Assembly: GCF_003935425.1 (NCBI RefSeq)
Contig: NZ_RHQN01000010.1
Span: 1-64,000, forward strand
Direction of reading: 5' to 3'
Origin: Pseudomonas sp. v388
GTDB lineage: Bacteria > Pseudomonadota > Gammaproteobacteria > Pseudomonadales > Pseudomonadaceae
Length of the DNA stretch: 64,000 nt
Shown here one piece after another: positions 39,190 to 50,817 of the stretch (positions are counted from its first letter, which is position 1; each line of letters begins with the position of its first letter). Made by a program: the position numbers and the translations under genes. The notes under the pieces were generated by a model that saw only the letters and a list, made by a program, of their open reading frames with translations, ran no database searches and was not told the DNA's origin.

Positions 39190-39684
39190 GACAGGGCAGC
39201 CAGATGGCGGGGGAGGGCGGTGTGCGCGTTGTCGTGCAACTCTGGCAGGCTCGCGCGGTCACAAGCGGTCGTAGTGCGCCATGTGCCGGCGGTCGCCGGA
39301 TACCACGGTGTGCCATTTAAGCTTCGCAGGTTCGAGAAAAACACGTCTTAAGCCTTTGTCACAAAAGAGAATGCATGCTCAAATTAAGAGCCGTCGGCGA
39401 TGCTTGAAGGTATGCTACACGACTGTCGGACTCAGGCTCGATACCAAAGCCGTTTCGCACTTTATCCAGTTGGCATCAAAACAGAATCGGCGACTTTTCG
39501 TACAGACCTTGAGGGTTACAAAACCGTACAATGCCTACGTTGCGCGGTATTATTCAAGTCATCGGTCAGATCGCCATTCAGGGCGCCGCGTACCCATTCT
39601 TCAACCGGGGCGGCAGTGCCGTCTGACAGTCGTTCATAGTCAATCAACGAGATGTTCGCGCTCCAGCGCAGGAAATAAAGAGTT
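39190..39684. other. Noncoding region between aat and ftsK
   Basis: The 495 bases hold the divergent promoters of aat/bpt/infA and ftsK and no credible gene. In P. aeruginosa this slot carries trxB1. I find no thioredoxin-reductase motif in any frame here, so trxB is elsewhere in this genome. No LexA-like box was recognised before ftsK. Confidence 0.5.
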
Positions 39685-42093
39685 TTGAAGAAATCCACAC
39701 CAGCACCCAGCGCCGTCCCGCTTTGGCGCCAGCAATTGCATTATCGGCTCAAGGAAGGCGCATTGATCGCCTTTGGCGCGCTGTGCCTGTACCTGATGAT
39801 GGCGTTATTCACCTACGACCAGAGCGATCCCGGCTGGAGCCACACCAGCAGCGCCGCTCAGGTCCAGAATGCAGCCGGCCGGGCAGGTGCGTTCTGCGCC
39901 GACATCCTGTTCATGGTGCTGGGTTACTTCGCCTATATCTTTCCTCTGCTTCTGGGCATCAAGGCCTGGCAGGTCTTCCGCCATCGCCACGAGCCGTGGC
40001 AATGGAGCGGCTGGCTGTTCTCCTGGCGCTTGATCGGCCTGGTCTTCCTGATCCTGGCAGGCGCGGCCCTGGCGCATATCCACTTCCATTTCACGGCAGG
40101 CTTCCCCGGTTCGGCAGGCGGCGTGCTGGGCGAGGTGCTGGGCGAACTGGCCAAGAAAGCGCTCAATATCCAGGGCAGCACGCTGCTGTTCATCGCTCTG
40201 TTCCTGTTCGGCCTGACGGTCTTCACCGACCTGTCCTGGTTCAAGGTCATGGACGTGACCGGCAAGATCACCCTCGATCTGTTCGAACTGTTCCAGGGCG
40301 CCGCCCATCGCTGGTGGACAGCGCGTACCGAGCGCAAGCAGATGGTTGCGCAGCTGCGTGAGGTTGATCGACGCAGTGATGAAGTCATGGTGCCGGTCAC
40401 GGCGGAACGCCGTGAGCCGGCAAAGCCCAAGGAGCGTCCGGTCGAGCGCGAGGAGCCTGTCTTCCGGTCCGCGCCGGCCCCTGAAAAGCCAATGCCTGCC
40501 GTGGTCCCGCCGACGCCGGCGCCAGCCAGGGCGCCGGAGCCTGGCAAACGGATCGGGAAGGAAAAGCAGGCTCCGCTGTTCGTCGACAGCGCCGTCGAAG
40601 GCACCTTGCCGCCCATTTCGATCCTCGATCCGGCCGAGAAGAAGCAGCTCAACTATTCGCCCGAATCCCTGGCCGCCGTCGGCAACCTGCTGGAAATCAA
40701 GCTCAAGGAATTCGGGGTCGAGGTCACGGTCGATTCCATCCATCCCGGCCCGGTCATTACCCGTTACGAAATCCAGCCGGCTGCCGGCGTCAAGGTCAGT
40801 CGCATTTCCAACCTGGCCAAAGACCTTGCGCGTTCGCTGGCGGTTACCAGCGTGCGGGTGGTCGAGGTGATTCCGGGCAAGACCACGGTCGGCATCGAAA
40901 TTCCCAACGAAGATCGCCAGATCGTGCGCTTTTCCGAGGTGCTGTCTTCCCCTGAGTACGACGCCTTCAAGTCGCCGGTGACCCTGGCGCTGGGCCATGA
41001 CATTGGCGGCCGTCCGGTCATCACCGATTTGGCGAAGATGCCCCACTTGCTGGTGGCCGGTACGACCGGTTCCGGTAAGTCGGTGGGTGTGAACGCCATG
41101 ATCCTCTCGATCCTGTTCAAGTCAGGCCCGGAAGACGCCAAACTGATCATGATCGACCCCAAGATGCTTGAATTGTCGATCTACGAGGGCATTCCGCACC
41201 TGTTGTGCCCGGTGGTCACCGACATGAAGGACGCCGCTAACGCGTTGCGCTGGAGCGTTGCCGAAATGGAACGGCGCTACAAGCTGATGGCGGCCATGGG
41301 CGTGCGTAACCTGGCCGGCTTCAACCGCAAGATCAAGGATGCCGAGGAAGAGGGCAACCCGATCCCGGACCCTATGTACCGCCGCGAAAGCATTCACGAC
41401 GAGGCGCCGCTGCTCTCGACGTTGCCGACCATCGTCGTGGTCGTGGACGAGTTCGCCGACATGATGATGATCGTCGGCAAGAAGGTCGAAGAACTGATCG
41501 CCCGTATCGCACAGAAGGCGCGGGCGGCCGGTATTCACCTGATCCTCGCAACCCAGCGGCCATCGGTGGACGTGATTACCGGTCTGATCAAGGCCAACAT
41601 CCCGACCCGGATGGCGTTCCAGGTCTCCAGCAAGATCGACTCGCGAACCATCATCGACCAGGGCGGTGCCGAACAGCTGCTCGGTCACGGTGACATGCTC
41701 TACATGCCGCCGGGCACCAGCCTGCCGATTCGCGTTCACGGGGCATTCGTCTCCGACGAGGAGGTTCATCGCGTGGTGGAAGCCTGGAAATTGCGTGGCA
41801 CGCCCAACTACAACGACGATATTCTCGCCGGTGTAGAAGAAGCCGGTAGCGGCTTTGATGGCGGCAGCGGCGAGGGCGGTGAAGACAGCGAAAGCGATGC
41901 GCTCTACGACGAAGCAGTCAAGTTCGTGCTCGAAAGCCGCCGCGCCTCGATTTCTGCGGTGCAGCGCAAGCTCAAGATCGGCTATAACCGCGCCGCCCGG
42001 ATGATCGAGGCCATGGAAATGGCCGGCGTCGTCACCGCCATGAACACCAACGGCTCGCGTGAGGTGCTCGCGCCCGGGCCGATGCGCGACTGA
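39685..42093 (+). CDS. ftsK: DNA translocase FtsK
   Basis: FtsK (802 residues) links divisome assembly to chromosome segregation and XerCD/dif resolution. The N-terminal membrane domain has four helices (about 25-48, 75-98, 112-130, 160-180). A Pro/Glu-rich linker (about 230-300) follows, then the RecA-like motor with Walker [15 protein letters not shown] and Walker [13 protein letters not shown]. The C-terminal winged-helix gamma domain (about 735-790; [20 protein letters not shown]) reads KOPS. The start is TTG at 39685, after GGAAATAAAG. This short-linker length is typical of Pseudomonas. Confidence 0.96.
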   Translation: MKKSTPAPSAVPLWRQQLHYRLKEGALIAFGALCLYLMMALFTYDQSDPGWSHTSSAAQVQNAAGRAGAFCADILFMVLGYFAYIFPLLLGIKAWQVFRHRHEPWQWSGWLFSWRLIGLVFLILAGAALAHIHFHFTAGFPGSAGGVLGEVLGELAKKALNIQGSTLLFIALFLFGLTVFTDLSWFKVMDVTGKITLDLFELFQGAAHRWWTARTERKQMVAQLREVDRRSDEVMVPVTAERREPAKPKERPVEREEPVFRSAPAPEKPMPAVVPPTPAPARAPEPGKRIGKEKQAPLFVDSAVEGTLPPISILDPAEKKQLNYSPESLAAVGNLLEIKLKEFGVEVTVDSIHPGPVITRYEIQPAAGVKVSRISNLAKDLARSLAVTSVRVVEVIPGKTTVGIEIPNEDRQIVRFSEVLSSPEYDAFKSPVTLALGHDIGGRPVITDLAKMPHLLVAGTTGSGKSVGVNAMILSILFKSGPEDAKLIMIDPKMLELSIYEGIPHLLCPVVTDMKDAANALRWSVAEMERRYKLMAAMGVRNLAGFNRKIKDAEEEGNPIPDPMYRRESIHDEAPLLSTLPTIVVVVDEFADMMMIVGKKVEELIARIAQKARAAGIHLILATQRPSVDVITGLIKANIPTRMAFQVSSKIDSRTIIDQGGAEQLLGHGDMLYMPPGTSLPIRVHGAFVSDEEVHRVVEAWKLRGTPNYNDDILAGVEEAGSGFDGGSGEGGEDSESDALYDEAVKFVLESRRASISAVQRKLKIGYNRAARMIEAMEMAGVVTAMNTNGSREVLAPGPMRD

Positions 42094-42163
42094 AGACAGC
42101 CAAACAGTTCGGCAGCGCGTGTACCGCGCTGTCGCCACACCACCGACTCCTACGAGGATTCCC

Positions 42164-42787
42164 ATGCGTCTTATCCGCATGCTACTGGCAACCGCACTGA
42201 CCTTTTCCGCGATTCCCGCCCATGCCGACAGCAAGGACGTGGCGCGCCTGACCCAGTTGCTGGAGACGTCCCGCACCCTGACGGCGCGATTCTCGCAGCT
42301 GACCCTGGACGGCGGCGGCACCCAACTGCAGGAGACCTCGGGCGAGATGGCCCTGCAGCGTCCCGGTCTGTTCAACTGGCACACCGATGCGCCGCAGGAG
42401 CAATTGATGGTCTCCGACGGCAAGAAGGTTTCCCTGTGGGACCCTGACCTGGAGCAGGTCACCATCAAGACCCTCGATCAGCGCCTGACCCAGACGCCGG
42501 CACTGCTGTTGTCTGGTGACGTTTCGAAGATCAGCGAAAGCTTCGACATCAGTGCCAAGGAAGCCGGCGGCGTGATCGATTTCACGCTCAAGCCCAAGAC
42601 CAAGGACACGTTGTTCGACAGCCTGCGCCTGTCGTTCCGCAACGGCATCATCAATGACATGCAACTGATTGACAGCGTCGGCCAGCGTACCAATATCCTG
42701 TTCACCGGCGTAAAAGCCAATGAGCCGATCGCTGCCAGCAAGTTTCAGTTCCAGATTCCCAAAGGCGCTGATGTCATCCAAGAGTAA
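42164..42787 (+). CDS. lolA: Outer-membrane lipoprotein carrier protein LolA
   Basis: LolA (207 residues) shuttles lipoproteins through the periplasm from LolCDE to LolB. A signal peptide ([21 protein letters not shown]) and the LolA beta-fold ([47 protein letters not shown]) are clear. The start is at 42164 behind the GAGGA ribosome-binding site. It lies 70 bases after ftsK and 20 before rarA. Confidence 0.95.
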   Translation: MRLIRMLLATALTFSAIPAHADSKDVARLTQLLETSRTLTARFSQLTLDGGGTQLQETSGEMALQRPGLFNWHTDAPQEQLMVSDGKKVSLWDPDLEQVTIKTLDQRLTQTPALLLSGDVSKISESFDISAKEAGGVIDFTLKPKTKDTLFDSLRLSFRNGIINDMQLIDSVGQRTNILFTGVKANEPIAASKFQFQIPKGADVIQE

Positions 42788-42807
42788 AGAAGGCTCGATT
42801 CCGGACC

Positions 42808-44129
42808 ATGGACCTGTTTAGTCGTGAACCGATAGCTCAACCACTGGCCGCACGCTTGCGTGCGACCAATCTGGACGAGTACGTCGGTCAGGAACACGTA
42901 CTCGCCCACGGCAAGCCTCTGCGTGAGGCGCTGGAGCAGGGCGCGCTGCATTCCATGATTTTCTGGGGGCCGCCCGGCGTCGGCAAGACGACCCTGGCGC
43001 GACTGCTGGCCAAGGTTTCCGACGCGCACTTCGAAACAGTCTCGGCGGTGCTGGCCGGAGTCAAGGAGATCCGTCAGGCGGTGGAGGTCGCCAAGCAACA
43101 GGCCGGGCAGTACGGGCGCCGGACCATCCTGTTCGTCGACGAAGTGCATCGCTTCAACAAGTCGCAGCAGGATGCGTTTCTGCCCTACGTTGAAGACGGC
43201 ACCTTGATCTTCATCGGCGCCACCACTGAAAACCCATCGTTTGAACTCAATAACGCACTGCTGTCCCGCGCCCGTGTCTATGTGCTCAAGAGCCTGGACG
43301 AGGCGGCGCTGCGCAAGCTGGTGCAGCGTGCCCTGACCGAGGATCGCGGGCTGGGCCAGCGACGCCTGAGCTTGAGCGACGAGGGATTCGCGATTCTGAT
43401 GTCGGCCGCCGATGGCGATGGCCGCAGAATGCTCAATCTGCTGGAAAATGCTTCAGACCTCGCCGAAGACGGCAGCGAGATCGACGTGCAGTTGTTGCAA
43501 AGCCTGCTGGGCGATACTCGCCGTCGTTTCGACAAGGGCGGCGAAGCGTTCTATGACCAGATTTCCGCATTGCACAAATCGATTCGCGGCTCCAGTCCGG
43601 ATGCCGCGCTGTACTGGTTCGCGCGGATGATCGACGGCGGCTGCGATCCGCTGTACCTGGCCCGACGCGTGGTGCGCATGGCCAGTGAAGACATCGGCAA
43701 CGCCGACCCGCGTGCCTTGCCGTTGTGCATGTCGGCCTGGGATGTCCAGGAACGGCTCGGCAGCCCGGAAGGCGAGTTGGCGGTGGCGCAGGCCATCGTC
43801 TATCTGGCCTGTGCGCCCAAGAGCAATGCGGTCTACACGGCGTTCAAGGCCGCGATGCGTGAGGCGGCTGAGCACGGCTCGCTGGAAGTGCCACTGCACC
43901 TGCGCAATGCGCCGACCAAGCTGATGAAGCAGTTGGGTTACGGTGAAGAATACCGCTACGCCCATGATGAGCCGGACGCCTACGCGGCAGGCGAAGACTA
44001 TTTTCCGGAAGAGCTCGAACCGCGCCGGTATTACCAGCCGGTCCCGCGAGGTCTGGAGCTGAAAATCGGCGAAAAACTCAGGCACTTGTCCGATCTGGAC
44101 GCGGCCAGCCCCCGTCAGCGGAGAAAGTA

Positions 44130-44130
<1 letters not shown>
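42808..44130 (+). CDS. rarA: Replication-associated recombination protein RarA (MgsA)
   Basis: RarA (440 residues) is an AAA+ clamp-loader-like ATPase acting at stalled forks. Walker [16 protein letters not shown] and Walker [17 protein letters not shown] are followed by sensor 1 [12 protein letters not shown] and the C-terminal tetramerisation domain ([21 protein letters not shown] region). Its stop codon TAG shares one base with the GTG start of crcB. Confidence 0.95.
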
Positions 44131-45801
<1,671 letters not shown>

Positions 45802-47196
45802 ATGGAATTCCTGCCGCTGTTCCATAACCTGCGTGGCAGCCGAGTGCTGGTGGTCGGCGGCGGCGAGATCGCCTTGCGCAAATCCCGCCTGATCGCCGAC
45901 GCCGGTGCGCTGTTGCGGATAGTGGCGCCCCACATCGAGCCCCAGTTGCGTGAACTGGTCCAGCAGAGCGGTGGCGAACTGATTCTGCGCGGCTATGACG
46001 TGCGCGACCTTGACGGCTGTGTGCTGATCATTGCCGCCACCGACGACGAGCCGCTCAATGCCCAGGTTTCCCGGGACGCCCGATCCCGTGGCGTTCCGGT
46101 CAATGTGGTGGATGCGCCGGCGCTGTGCTCGGTGATTTTTCCTGCCATCGTCGACCGGTCACCATTGGTGATCGCGGTGTCCAGCGGCGGCGACGCTCCG
46201 GTGCTGGCGCGGTTGATCCGCGCCAAGCTGGAAACCTGGATTCCATCGACCTACGGCCAACTGGCCGGTTTGGCGGCGCGCTTCCGAAATCAGGTCAAAG
46301 GCCTGTTCCCGGATGTGCAGCAGCGTCGGGCATTCTGGGAAGACGTGTTCCAGGGGCCGATCGCGGATCGTCAGCTGGCCGGACAGGGCGCCGAGGCCGA
46401 GCGCCTTCTGGAAGCGAAGATCGCGGGTGACGCTCCCAAGGCACCGGGTGAAGTCTATCTGGTCGGTGCCGGGCCGGGTGACCCTGACCTGCTGACCTTT
46501 CGTGCGTTGCGTCTGATGCAGCAGGCTGACGTGGTGCTCTATGACCGACTTGTCGCACCGACCATTCTTGATCTGTGCCGGCGCGATGCCGAACGTATCT
46601 ATGTCGGCAAGCGTCGTGCGGATCATGCGGTGCCTCAGGATCAGATCAACCAGCAACTGGTTACGCTGGCTCAACAGGGCAAGCGTGTCGTGCGGCTCAA
46701 AGGCGGCGACCCGTTCATCTTCGGTCGCGGCGGCGAAGAGATCGAGGAACTGGCGGCCCACGGCATTCCATTCCAGGTGGTGCCGGGCATCACTGCTGCC
46801 AGCGGTTGCGCGGCCTACGCCGGGATTCCACTGACGCATCGTGACTATGCCCAATCGGTGCGCTTCATCACCGGGCATCTGAAGGATGGGACAACCGACC
46901 TGCCTTGGGCGGATCTGGTTGCGCCTGCGCAGACCCTGGTGTTTTACATGGGGCTGGTCGGGCTGCCGGTGATCTGTGAAGAACTGATCAAGCACGGCCG
47001 TGGTGCCGACACGCCTGCCGCGTTGGTGCAGCAGGGTACGACGTCCAGTCAGCGGGTGTTTACCGGAACGCTGGCGAACCTGCCGCAACTGGTCGCCGAG
47101 CATGAAGTTCATGCGCCGACGCTGGTGATTATCGGGGAAGTGGTTCAGTTACGCGAAAAACTGGCCTGGTTCGAAGGCGCCCAGGCCACGTTGTAA
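45802..47196 (+). CDS. cysG: Siroheme synthase CysG (trifunctional)
   Basis: CysG (464 residues) makes siroheme for sulfite/nitrite reductases. The N-terminal precorrin-2 dehydrogenase/ferrochelatase domain (1-210) has the NAD motif [16 protein letters not shown]. The C-terminal uroporphyrinogen-III methyltransferase domain (about 217-464) has [28 protein letters not shown] and [17 protein letters not shown], plus ITGHLKDG. It directly abuts serS with no gap. It is followed by a strong hairpin without a T-tract. Confidence 0.96.
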   Translation: MEFLPLFHNLRGSRVLVVGGGEIALRKSRLIADAGALLRIVAPHIEPQLRELVQQSGGELILRGYDVRDLDGCVLIIAATDDEPLNAQVSRDARSRGVPVNVVDAPALCSVIFPAIVDRSPLVIAVSSGGDAPVLARLIRAKLETWIPSTYGQLAGLAARFRNQVKGLFPDVQQRRAFWEDVFQGPIADRQLAGQGAEAERLLEAKIAGDAPKAPGEVYLVGAGPGDPDLLTFRALRLMQQADVVLYDRLVAPTILDLCRRDAERIYVGKRRADHAVPQDQINQQLVTLAQQGKRVVRLKGGDPFIFGRGGEEIEELAAHGIPFQVVPGITAASGCAAYAGIPLTHRDYAQSVRFITGHLKDGTTDLPWADLVAPAQTLVFYMGLVGLPVICEELIKHGRGADTPAALVQQGTTSSQRVFTGTLANLPQLVAEHEVHAPTLVIIGEVVQLREKLAWFEGAQATL

Positions 47197-47207
47197 CCTG
47201 CTGTCGC

Positions 47208-47229
47208 GGATAGCCCGTTCGGGCTATCC
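47208..47229. terminator. Hairpin after cysG
   Basis: GGATAGCCCG-TT-CGGGCTATCC is a perfect 10-bp palindrome 12 bases past the cysG stop and 20 bases from the end of the convergent reductase gene. There is no T-run, so it may be a weak or Rho-assisted terminator or an mRNA 3'-end stabiliser. Confidence 0.5.
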
Positions 47230-47248
47230 CTCTCAAATTTGTATCGCG

Positions 47249-48247
47249 TCAGCGCTGCACGATGCCGTTGCCCGGCAGCCGTTCCCGGTCGTGGTTGGCG
47301 TTGAAGTGCACGTCAGGCCCTTTCGGCACGATGCCGGTCGGGTTTATGGTGCGGTGGCTGCCGTAGTAATGACCCTTGATATGTTCGAGGTCGACGGTCT
47401 CGGCGATACCCGGCCACTGATACAGTTCGCGCAACCAGTTGTTGAGGTTCGGATAGTCGGCGATGCGCCGCCGATTGCATTTGAAATGGCTGTAATAAAC
47501 CGCGTCGAACCTCACGATGGTGGTGAACAGGCGTATGTCCGCCTCCGTCAGGTGCTTGCCGGCGAGATAGCGATGTTCACCCAGCTGCTTTTCCAGTACG
47601 TCCAGCTCCGCAAAAAGCTCGTCATAGGCCTGTTCATAGGCGCCTTGGGACGTGGCAAAACCGGCCCGGTACACGCCATTGTTGACGTTGGGATAGATCT
47701 CTTCGTTGAGTTGGTCGATACGGCCTTGCAAAGCAGCTGGGTACAGGTCCAGGCGGTTGCCGGTCAGCTCGTCGAACGCCGAGTTGAACATGCGGATGAT
47801 TTCCGCCGATTCGTTGCTCACGATCCGTTGCAGCTTCTTGTCCCATAGAATGGGCACGGTGACCCGACCCGTGTAATGCGGGTCATCGGCGGTGTAGCGT
47901 TGGTGCAGGAACTGATGACCGTCCAGCAGATCGCCGGTCGAGCCCTTGTGGGTGTCGAATGTCCAACCGTTCTCTAGCATCAGCCAGCTGACCACCGACA
48001 CATCGATCAGAGCCTCGAGACCTTTCAGCTTGCGCACGATCAGCGTGCGATGCGCCCAAGGGCAGGCCAGCGAGACGTACAAGTGGTAGCGGCCGGCTTC
48101 TGCCTTGAAGCCGCCTTCTCCGGTCGGGCCTGGCTCGCCGTCGGCGGTCACCCAGTTGCGGCGTTGAGCGTTTTCCCGTTGGAACGCGCCGTCTTTGCTG
48201 CTTTCGTACCACTGGTCATGCCAGCGTCCCTCGACCAGAAGGCCCAT
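47249..48247 (-). CDS. yqjG: Glutathionyl-hydroquinone reductase (GST Xi/omega-like)
   Basis: This 332-residue enzyme reduces glutathionyl-hydroquinones using a catalytic cysteine. The motif SLACPWAHRTLIVRKLKGLE at about 60-80 contains the Cys of CPWAHR, and the GST C-terminal domain has AGKHLTEADIRLFTTIVRFD (part: LTEADIRLFTT). The start MGLLVEGRWHDQW at 48245-48247 is chosen from the family. The frame is open for a further 107 codons upstream, but that stretch runs over the intergenic region and the end of the next gene and is not coding in this frame. Confidence 0.9.
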   Translation of the reverse strand: MGLLVEGRWHDQWYESSKDGAFQRENAQRRNWVTADGEPGPTGEGGFKAEAGRYHLYVSLACPWAHRTLIVRKLKGLEALIDVSVVSWLMLENGWTFDTHKGSTGDLLDGHQFLHQRYTADDPHYTGRVTVPILWDKKLQRIVSNESAEIIRMFNSAFDELTGNRLDLYPAALQGRIDQLNEEIYPNVNNGVYRAGFATSQGAYEQAYDELFAELDVLEKQLGEHRYLAGKHLTEADIRLFTTIVRFDAVYYSHFKCNRRRIADYPNLNNWLRELYQWPGIAETVDLEHIKGHYYGSHRTINPTGIVPKGPDVHFNANHDRERLPGNGIVQR

Positions 48248-48354
48248 TGTCTGTCTCCAATCTCTAAGTGGATAGATGTTGGAGACCAGTCTAATCGGAT
48301 TGGTTCGAGCTAAAAGCGCAAAGACTCGGCTGTTCCCATCGACAAAATCGATGC

Positions 48355-49356
48355 TTACAGCGTCTTGTCCCGGCGCTCCCAGAATTGCTCCGCTTGCTCG
48401 AAGGCTTGCTCTCGCGCCACGCCCAGACCACGCAAGGCCAGAGCGATGGTGGAAATCAGCGCCAGTTGTGGATAGCTGTCCTGCAGTTCGCCGCGCCACA
48501 ACGCCACCAGTTGCTGCGGATCGAGGGTCGCGGGCTTGACGTGGCGTCTCGGCGACAGTGCCGGCCATTCTTCATCCCAGGCCCGGCCTGCGGTTGTGCC
48601 GTACAGATGGCTGATGGTGTCAGGGTTGATCTCGATTTCTCCGCCATCGCCCTTGACCACGATCACGTTGTCGCCCAGCAGGCGGCTGGCCTCGCGGTGC
48701 ACGCTCTGGTAGCCAGGGTGAAAAATGCTTTGCAGGCCGCAGCGTGCCGAAAGCGGATTGAGAATGCGTGCCAGCGAATGAATGGGCGAGCGCAGGCCCA
48801 GCGTATTGCGCAGGTCGATCATCCGCTGCAGGCGCGGCGCCCAGTCCACCAGCGGCATGAATGCCAGGCCGTGGTCTGCCAGTGCTCCACCAACCGCCTG
48901 CCAGTTGCGGCACAGCGGGATGTCGAGCAGGTTCAGCAGCTGTTCGGCGTACAGGCGACCGGCCGTGTGGGCGCCGCCGCCGTGCATCAGCACTTTTACG
49001 CCGTTCTGGCCCAGGCATTTGGCCGCGAGTAGATACCAGGGCAAGTGACGCTTCTTGCCGGCATAAGTCGGCCAATCGATATCCACCTGAATCGGTGGCG
49101 CATCGAGTCGTTCACGCAGCGCTTGAGTGAAACCGGCCAGTTCCTCGGCGCTTTCTTCCTTGTGACGCAGCAGCATCAGGAAAGCGCCCAGTTGCGTATC
49201 CTCGACCTTGCCATCCAGCAGCATGCCCATGGCGTGGTGTGCTTCTTCGCGGGTCAGGTTGCGCGCGCCGCGCTTGCCTTTGCCCAGAATGCGCACGAAT
49301 TCGGCGAACGGATGCTCGGTGGGTGTCTCGGTAACCAGCGGGGAATAGTCGCTCAT
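48355..49356 (-). CDS. TrpD2/YbiB-like glycosyltransferase-family protein
   Basis: This 333-residue protein has the anthranilate phosphoribosyltransferase fold: the helical N-domain (NLTREEAHHAMGMLLDG, QLGAFLMLLRHKEESAEEL) and the nucleoside/phosphate-binding core (KVLMHGGGAHTAGRLYAEQL, VVKGDGGEIEINPD). YbiB homologues bind DNA without phosphoribosyltransferase activity and are linked to the SOS response. It is usually annotated as glycosyl transferase family protein. Its ATG overlaps the tusE stop (ATGA), tying it to the tus operon. Confidence 0.85.
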   Translation of the reverse strand: MSDYSPLVTETPTEHPFAEFVRILGKGKRGARNLTREEAHHAMGMLLDGKVEDTQLGAFLMLLRHKEESAEELAGFTQALRERLDAPPIQVDIDWPTYAGKKRHLPWYLLAAKCLGQNGVKVLMHGGGAHTAGRLYAEQLLNLLDIPLCRNWQAVGGALADHGLAFMPLVDWAPRLQRMIDLRNTLGLRSPIHSLARILNPLSARCGLQSIFHPGYQSVHREASRLLGDNVIVVKGDGGEIEINPDTISHLYGTTAGRAWDEEWPALSPRRHVKPATLDPQQLVALWRGELQDSYPQLALISTIALALRGLGVAREQAFEQAEQFWERRDKTL

Positions 49357-49688
49357 ATACAGTTGGTCGGCTTAGGCAGGCCCGCCAGCTTGGCGGCAAG
49401 TTTGGCGGGAGTGCCGTTGAACAGGCGGTTGAGGTGCATGCTGTTACCTTTCTCCGGTCCCAGCTTGAGCGACGTATACTTGATCAGCGGGCGCGTGGCG
49501 GGGGATAGCTGATATTCTTGGTAGAAATTGCGCAGCAGATTCAGCACTTCGACATGCTCGGCGCTCAGCGTGATGCCTTCTTCAACGGCCAGCGCGTGTG
49601 CGACGTCCAGGGACCAGTCATCAAGATTCTCAAGAAAGCCGTCCTTGTCGAGGGCAATGGTCTGTTCAGCGACGATCAGGTTTTTCAT
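49353..49688 (-). CDS. tusE: Sulfur relay protein TusE (DsrC family)
   Basis: TusE (111 residues) accepts persulfide sulfur from TusBCD and passes it to MnmA for tRNA s2U34 formation. The DsrC/TusE fold shows LDKDGFLENLDDWSLDVAHALA (part: DGFLENLDDW) and LLRNFYQEYQLSPATRPLIKY, and the essential penultimate cysteine is in KPTNCI at the C terminus. It overlaps tusB (start) and the trpD2-like gene (end) by four bases each. Confidence 0.94.
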   Translation of the reverse strand: MKNLIVAEQTIALDKDGFLENLDDWSLDVAHALAVEEGITLSAEHVEVLNLLRNFYQEYQLSPATRPLIKYTSLKLGPEKGNSMHLNRLFNGTPAKLAAKLAGLPKPTNCI

Positions 49689-49963
49689 AGCCAGGTATTG
49701 ACCCTGTCAAAACGGATGGACAGCTCGACGAAGCCGGCGTAATCAATGGCTTCTACGCCTTCCGGCGCCGCTAGATTGCGCGCGGTCAAGTCTTCAGCCA
49801 GTGCGAACAGCTTCTCACAATCGAGGCGCTTGTTTGCGCACGCCAGGGCATACACCGCGTCACCGCAAAGCAGTAAACCGTCCTGCGGTCCCAGCAGGCT
49901 GAGGCAGCTGGCCAGGCGGGTGTCGGCGAATGGGGAGTGAGAGAGTACGTGCAGAGTAGCCAT
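49685..49963 (-). CDS. tusB: Sulfurtransferase complex subunit TusB
   Basis: TusB (92 residues, DsrH fold) is the smallest subunit of the TusBCD hexamer. The N terminus TLHVLSHSPFADTRLASCL and the segment GLLLCGDAVYAL are family features. It lies in order D-C-B-E, with one-base overlap with tusC and four with tusE. Confidence 0.93.
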   Translation of the reverse strand: MATLHVLSHSPFADTRLASCLSLLGPQDGLLLCGDAVYALACANKRLDCEKLFALAEDLTARNLAAPEGVEAIDYAGFVELSIRFDRVNTWL

Positions 49964-50322
49964 CAGATTGTGATCACCTGGTCGTAGCTGTCCATGAGCG
50001 CTGACAACTCGGCGCCTTGCTTGCAGATGATTGCGCTCTGCGCCACGATACCGGCCAGCCCGCGTTCATCAAGGCTTCGGCCGCAAGCGTACAGATCGTC
50101 GATGCCGAACATGTCCAGCGCACGGAGATTGGCGGTCAGGTCTTTCTGTTCCAGGGCGGCGGCGTTCTGTTGCGGCACGAGCTGGAATACGCCGTCATCC
50201 ATGAACAGCAAGCCGATCGGTAAGTCAAATGCGCCACCGGCCAGTACGATATCCAGTGCTTCCCGAGCGCTCGGCCCGGACCAGGGCGACTGCCGGCTGA
50301 CGATCAAAAGCGACTTGGGCAT
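49963..50322 (-). CDS. tusC: Sulfurtransferase complex subunit TusC
   Basis: TusC (119 residues, DsrF fold) is a structural subunit of TusBCD. KSLLIVSRQSPWSGPSAREALDI (part: SRQSPWSGPSAREALD) and GLLFMDDGVFQLV are typical. The start at MPKSLLIV (50320-50322) leaves one base after tusD; an in-frame ATG five codons upstream would overlap tusD. Confidence 0.93.
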   Translation of the reverse strand: MPKSLLIVSRQSPWSGPSAREALDIVLAGGAFDLPIGLLFMDDGVFQLVPQQNAAALEQKDLTANLRALDMFGIDDLYACGRSLDERGLAGIVAQSAIICKQGAELSALMDSYDQVITI

Positions 50323-50323
50323 T

Positions 50324-50716
50324 TCAGACCCCTCCAAAACAGATCAATCGATCGGCGGCCTGTACGGCATCATGCAGCTGGCCCAAACCCGACAATTCCC
50401 ACGGCGATGCCAGGTTGGCGGCGGGCCGCTGGTAGCGTCCGGCCTCCTGATTGTCGAGTACGCCCCGGCGCAGAGCCGCAGCGATACAGACCACGCCATC
50501 GAGCTGGTGCTGCGCAATGAATTCGCGCCACAGACGCGCAACGTCCTGTTCGTCCTGTGGAGTTACCACGTTCGCCGATGCGCTGTGCACCCCATCCTGA
50601 TAGAAGAACAGGCGCACGATTTCATGTCCCTGCGCCAGCACGGCCTGTGCAAAAAGCAGGGCTCGGCGGGAAGAGGGCGCGTGGGGCGGGGCAAATACGG
50701 AAATGGCGAACTTCAT
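50324..50716 (-). CDS. tusD: Sulfurtransferase complex subunit TusD
   Basis: TusD (130 residues, DsrE fold) carries the active-site cysteine, Cys77 in LDGVVCIAAALRRG, that receives sulfane sulfur from TusA. RLFFYQDGVHSAS is also conserved. The start is MKFAISVF at 50714-50716. It is the first gene of tusDCBE-trpD2, and the product of the operon supplies MnmA. Confidence 0.94.
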   Translation of the reverse strand: MKFAISVFAPPHAPSSRRALLFAQAVLAQGHEIVRLFFYQDGVHSASANVVTPQDEQDVARLWREFIAQHQLDGVVCIAAALRRGVLDNQEAGRYQRPAANLASPWELSGLGQLHDAVQAADRLICFGGV

Positions 50717-50773
50717 CACGGGCTCGATCGTTGAAACATGCGCAATGATAAAGAATTCATCACCGGCGGACAG

Positions 50774-50801
50774 CAAAAAGCCCGCATGAGCGGGCTTTTT
50801 G
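50774..50801. terminator. Terminator after the BI-1 gene
   Basis: CAAAAAGCCCGC-ATGA-GCGGGCTTTTTG is a perfect hairpin with T-tracts on both strands. It lies between the BI-1-like gene and tusD, both on the minus strand, so it terminates the former and isolates the tus promoter. Confidence 0.88.
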
Positions 50802-50817
50802 TTGAAGCGGGCGATGA

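Noticed and set aside
39281-39688. 135-codon plus-strand frame before ftsK
   Set aside because: Composition is random (Arg, Ser and Thr rich) and it overlaps the ftsK start in another frame. No thioredoxin reductase remnant was found in it.
48248-48568. 107-codon upstream extension of the glutathionyl-hydroquinone reductase frame
   Set aside because: It crosses the intergenic region and the end of the TrpD2-like gene, has no family similarity, and the family start with MGLLVEGRWHDQW lies at 48247.
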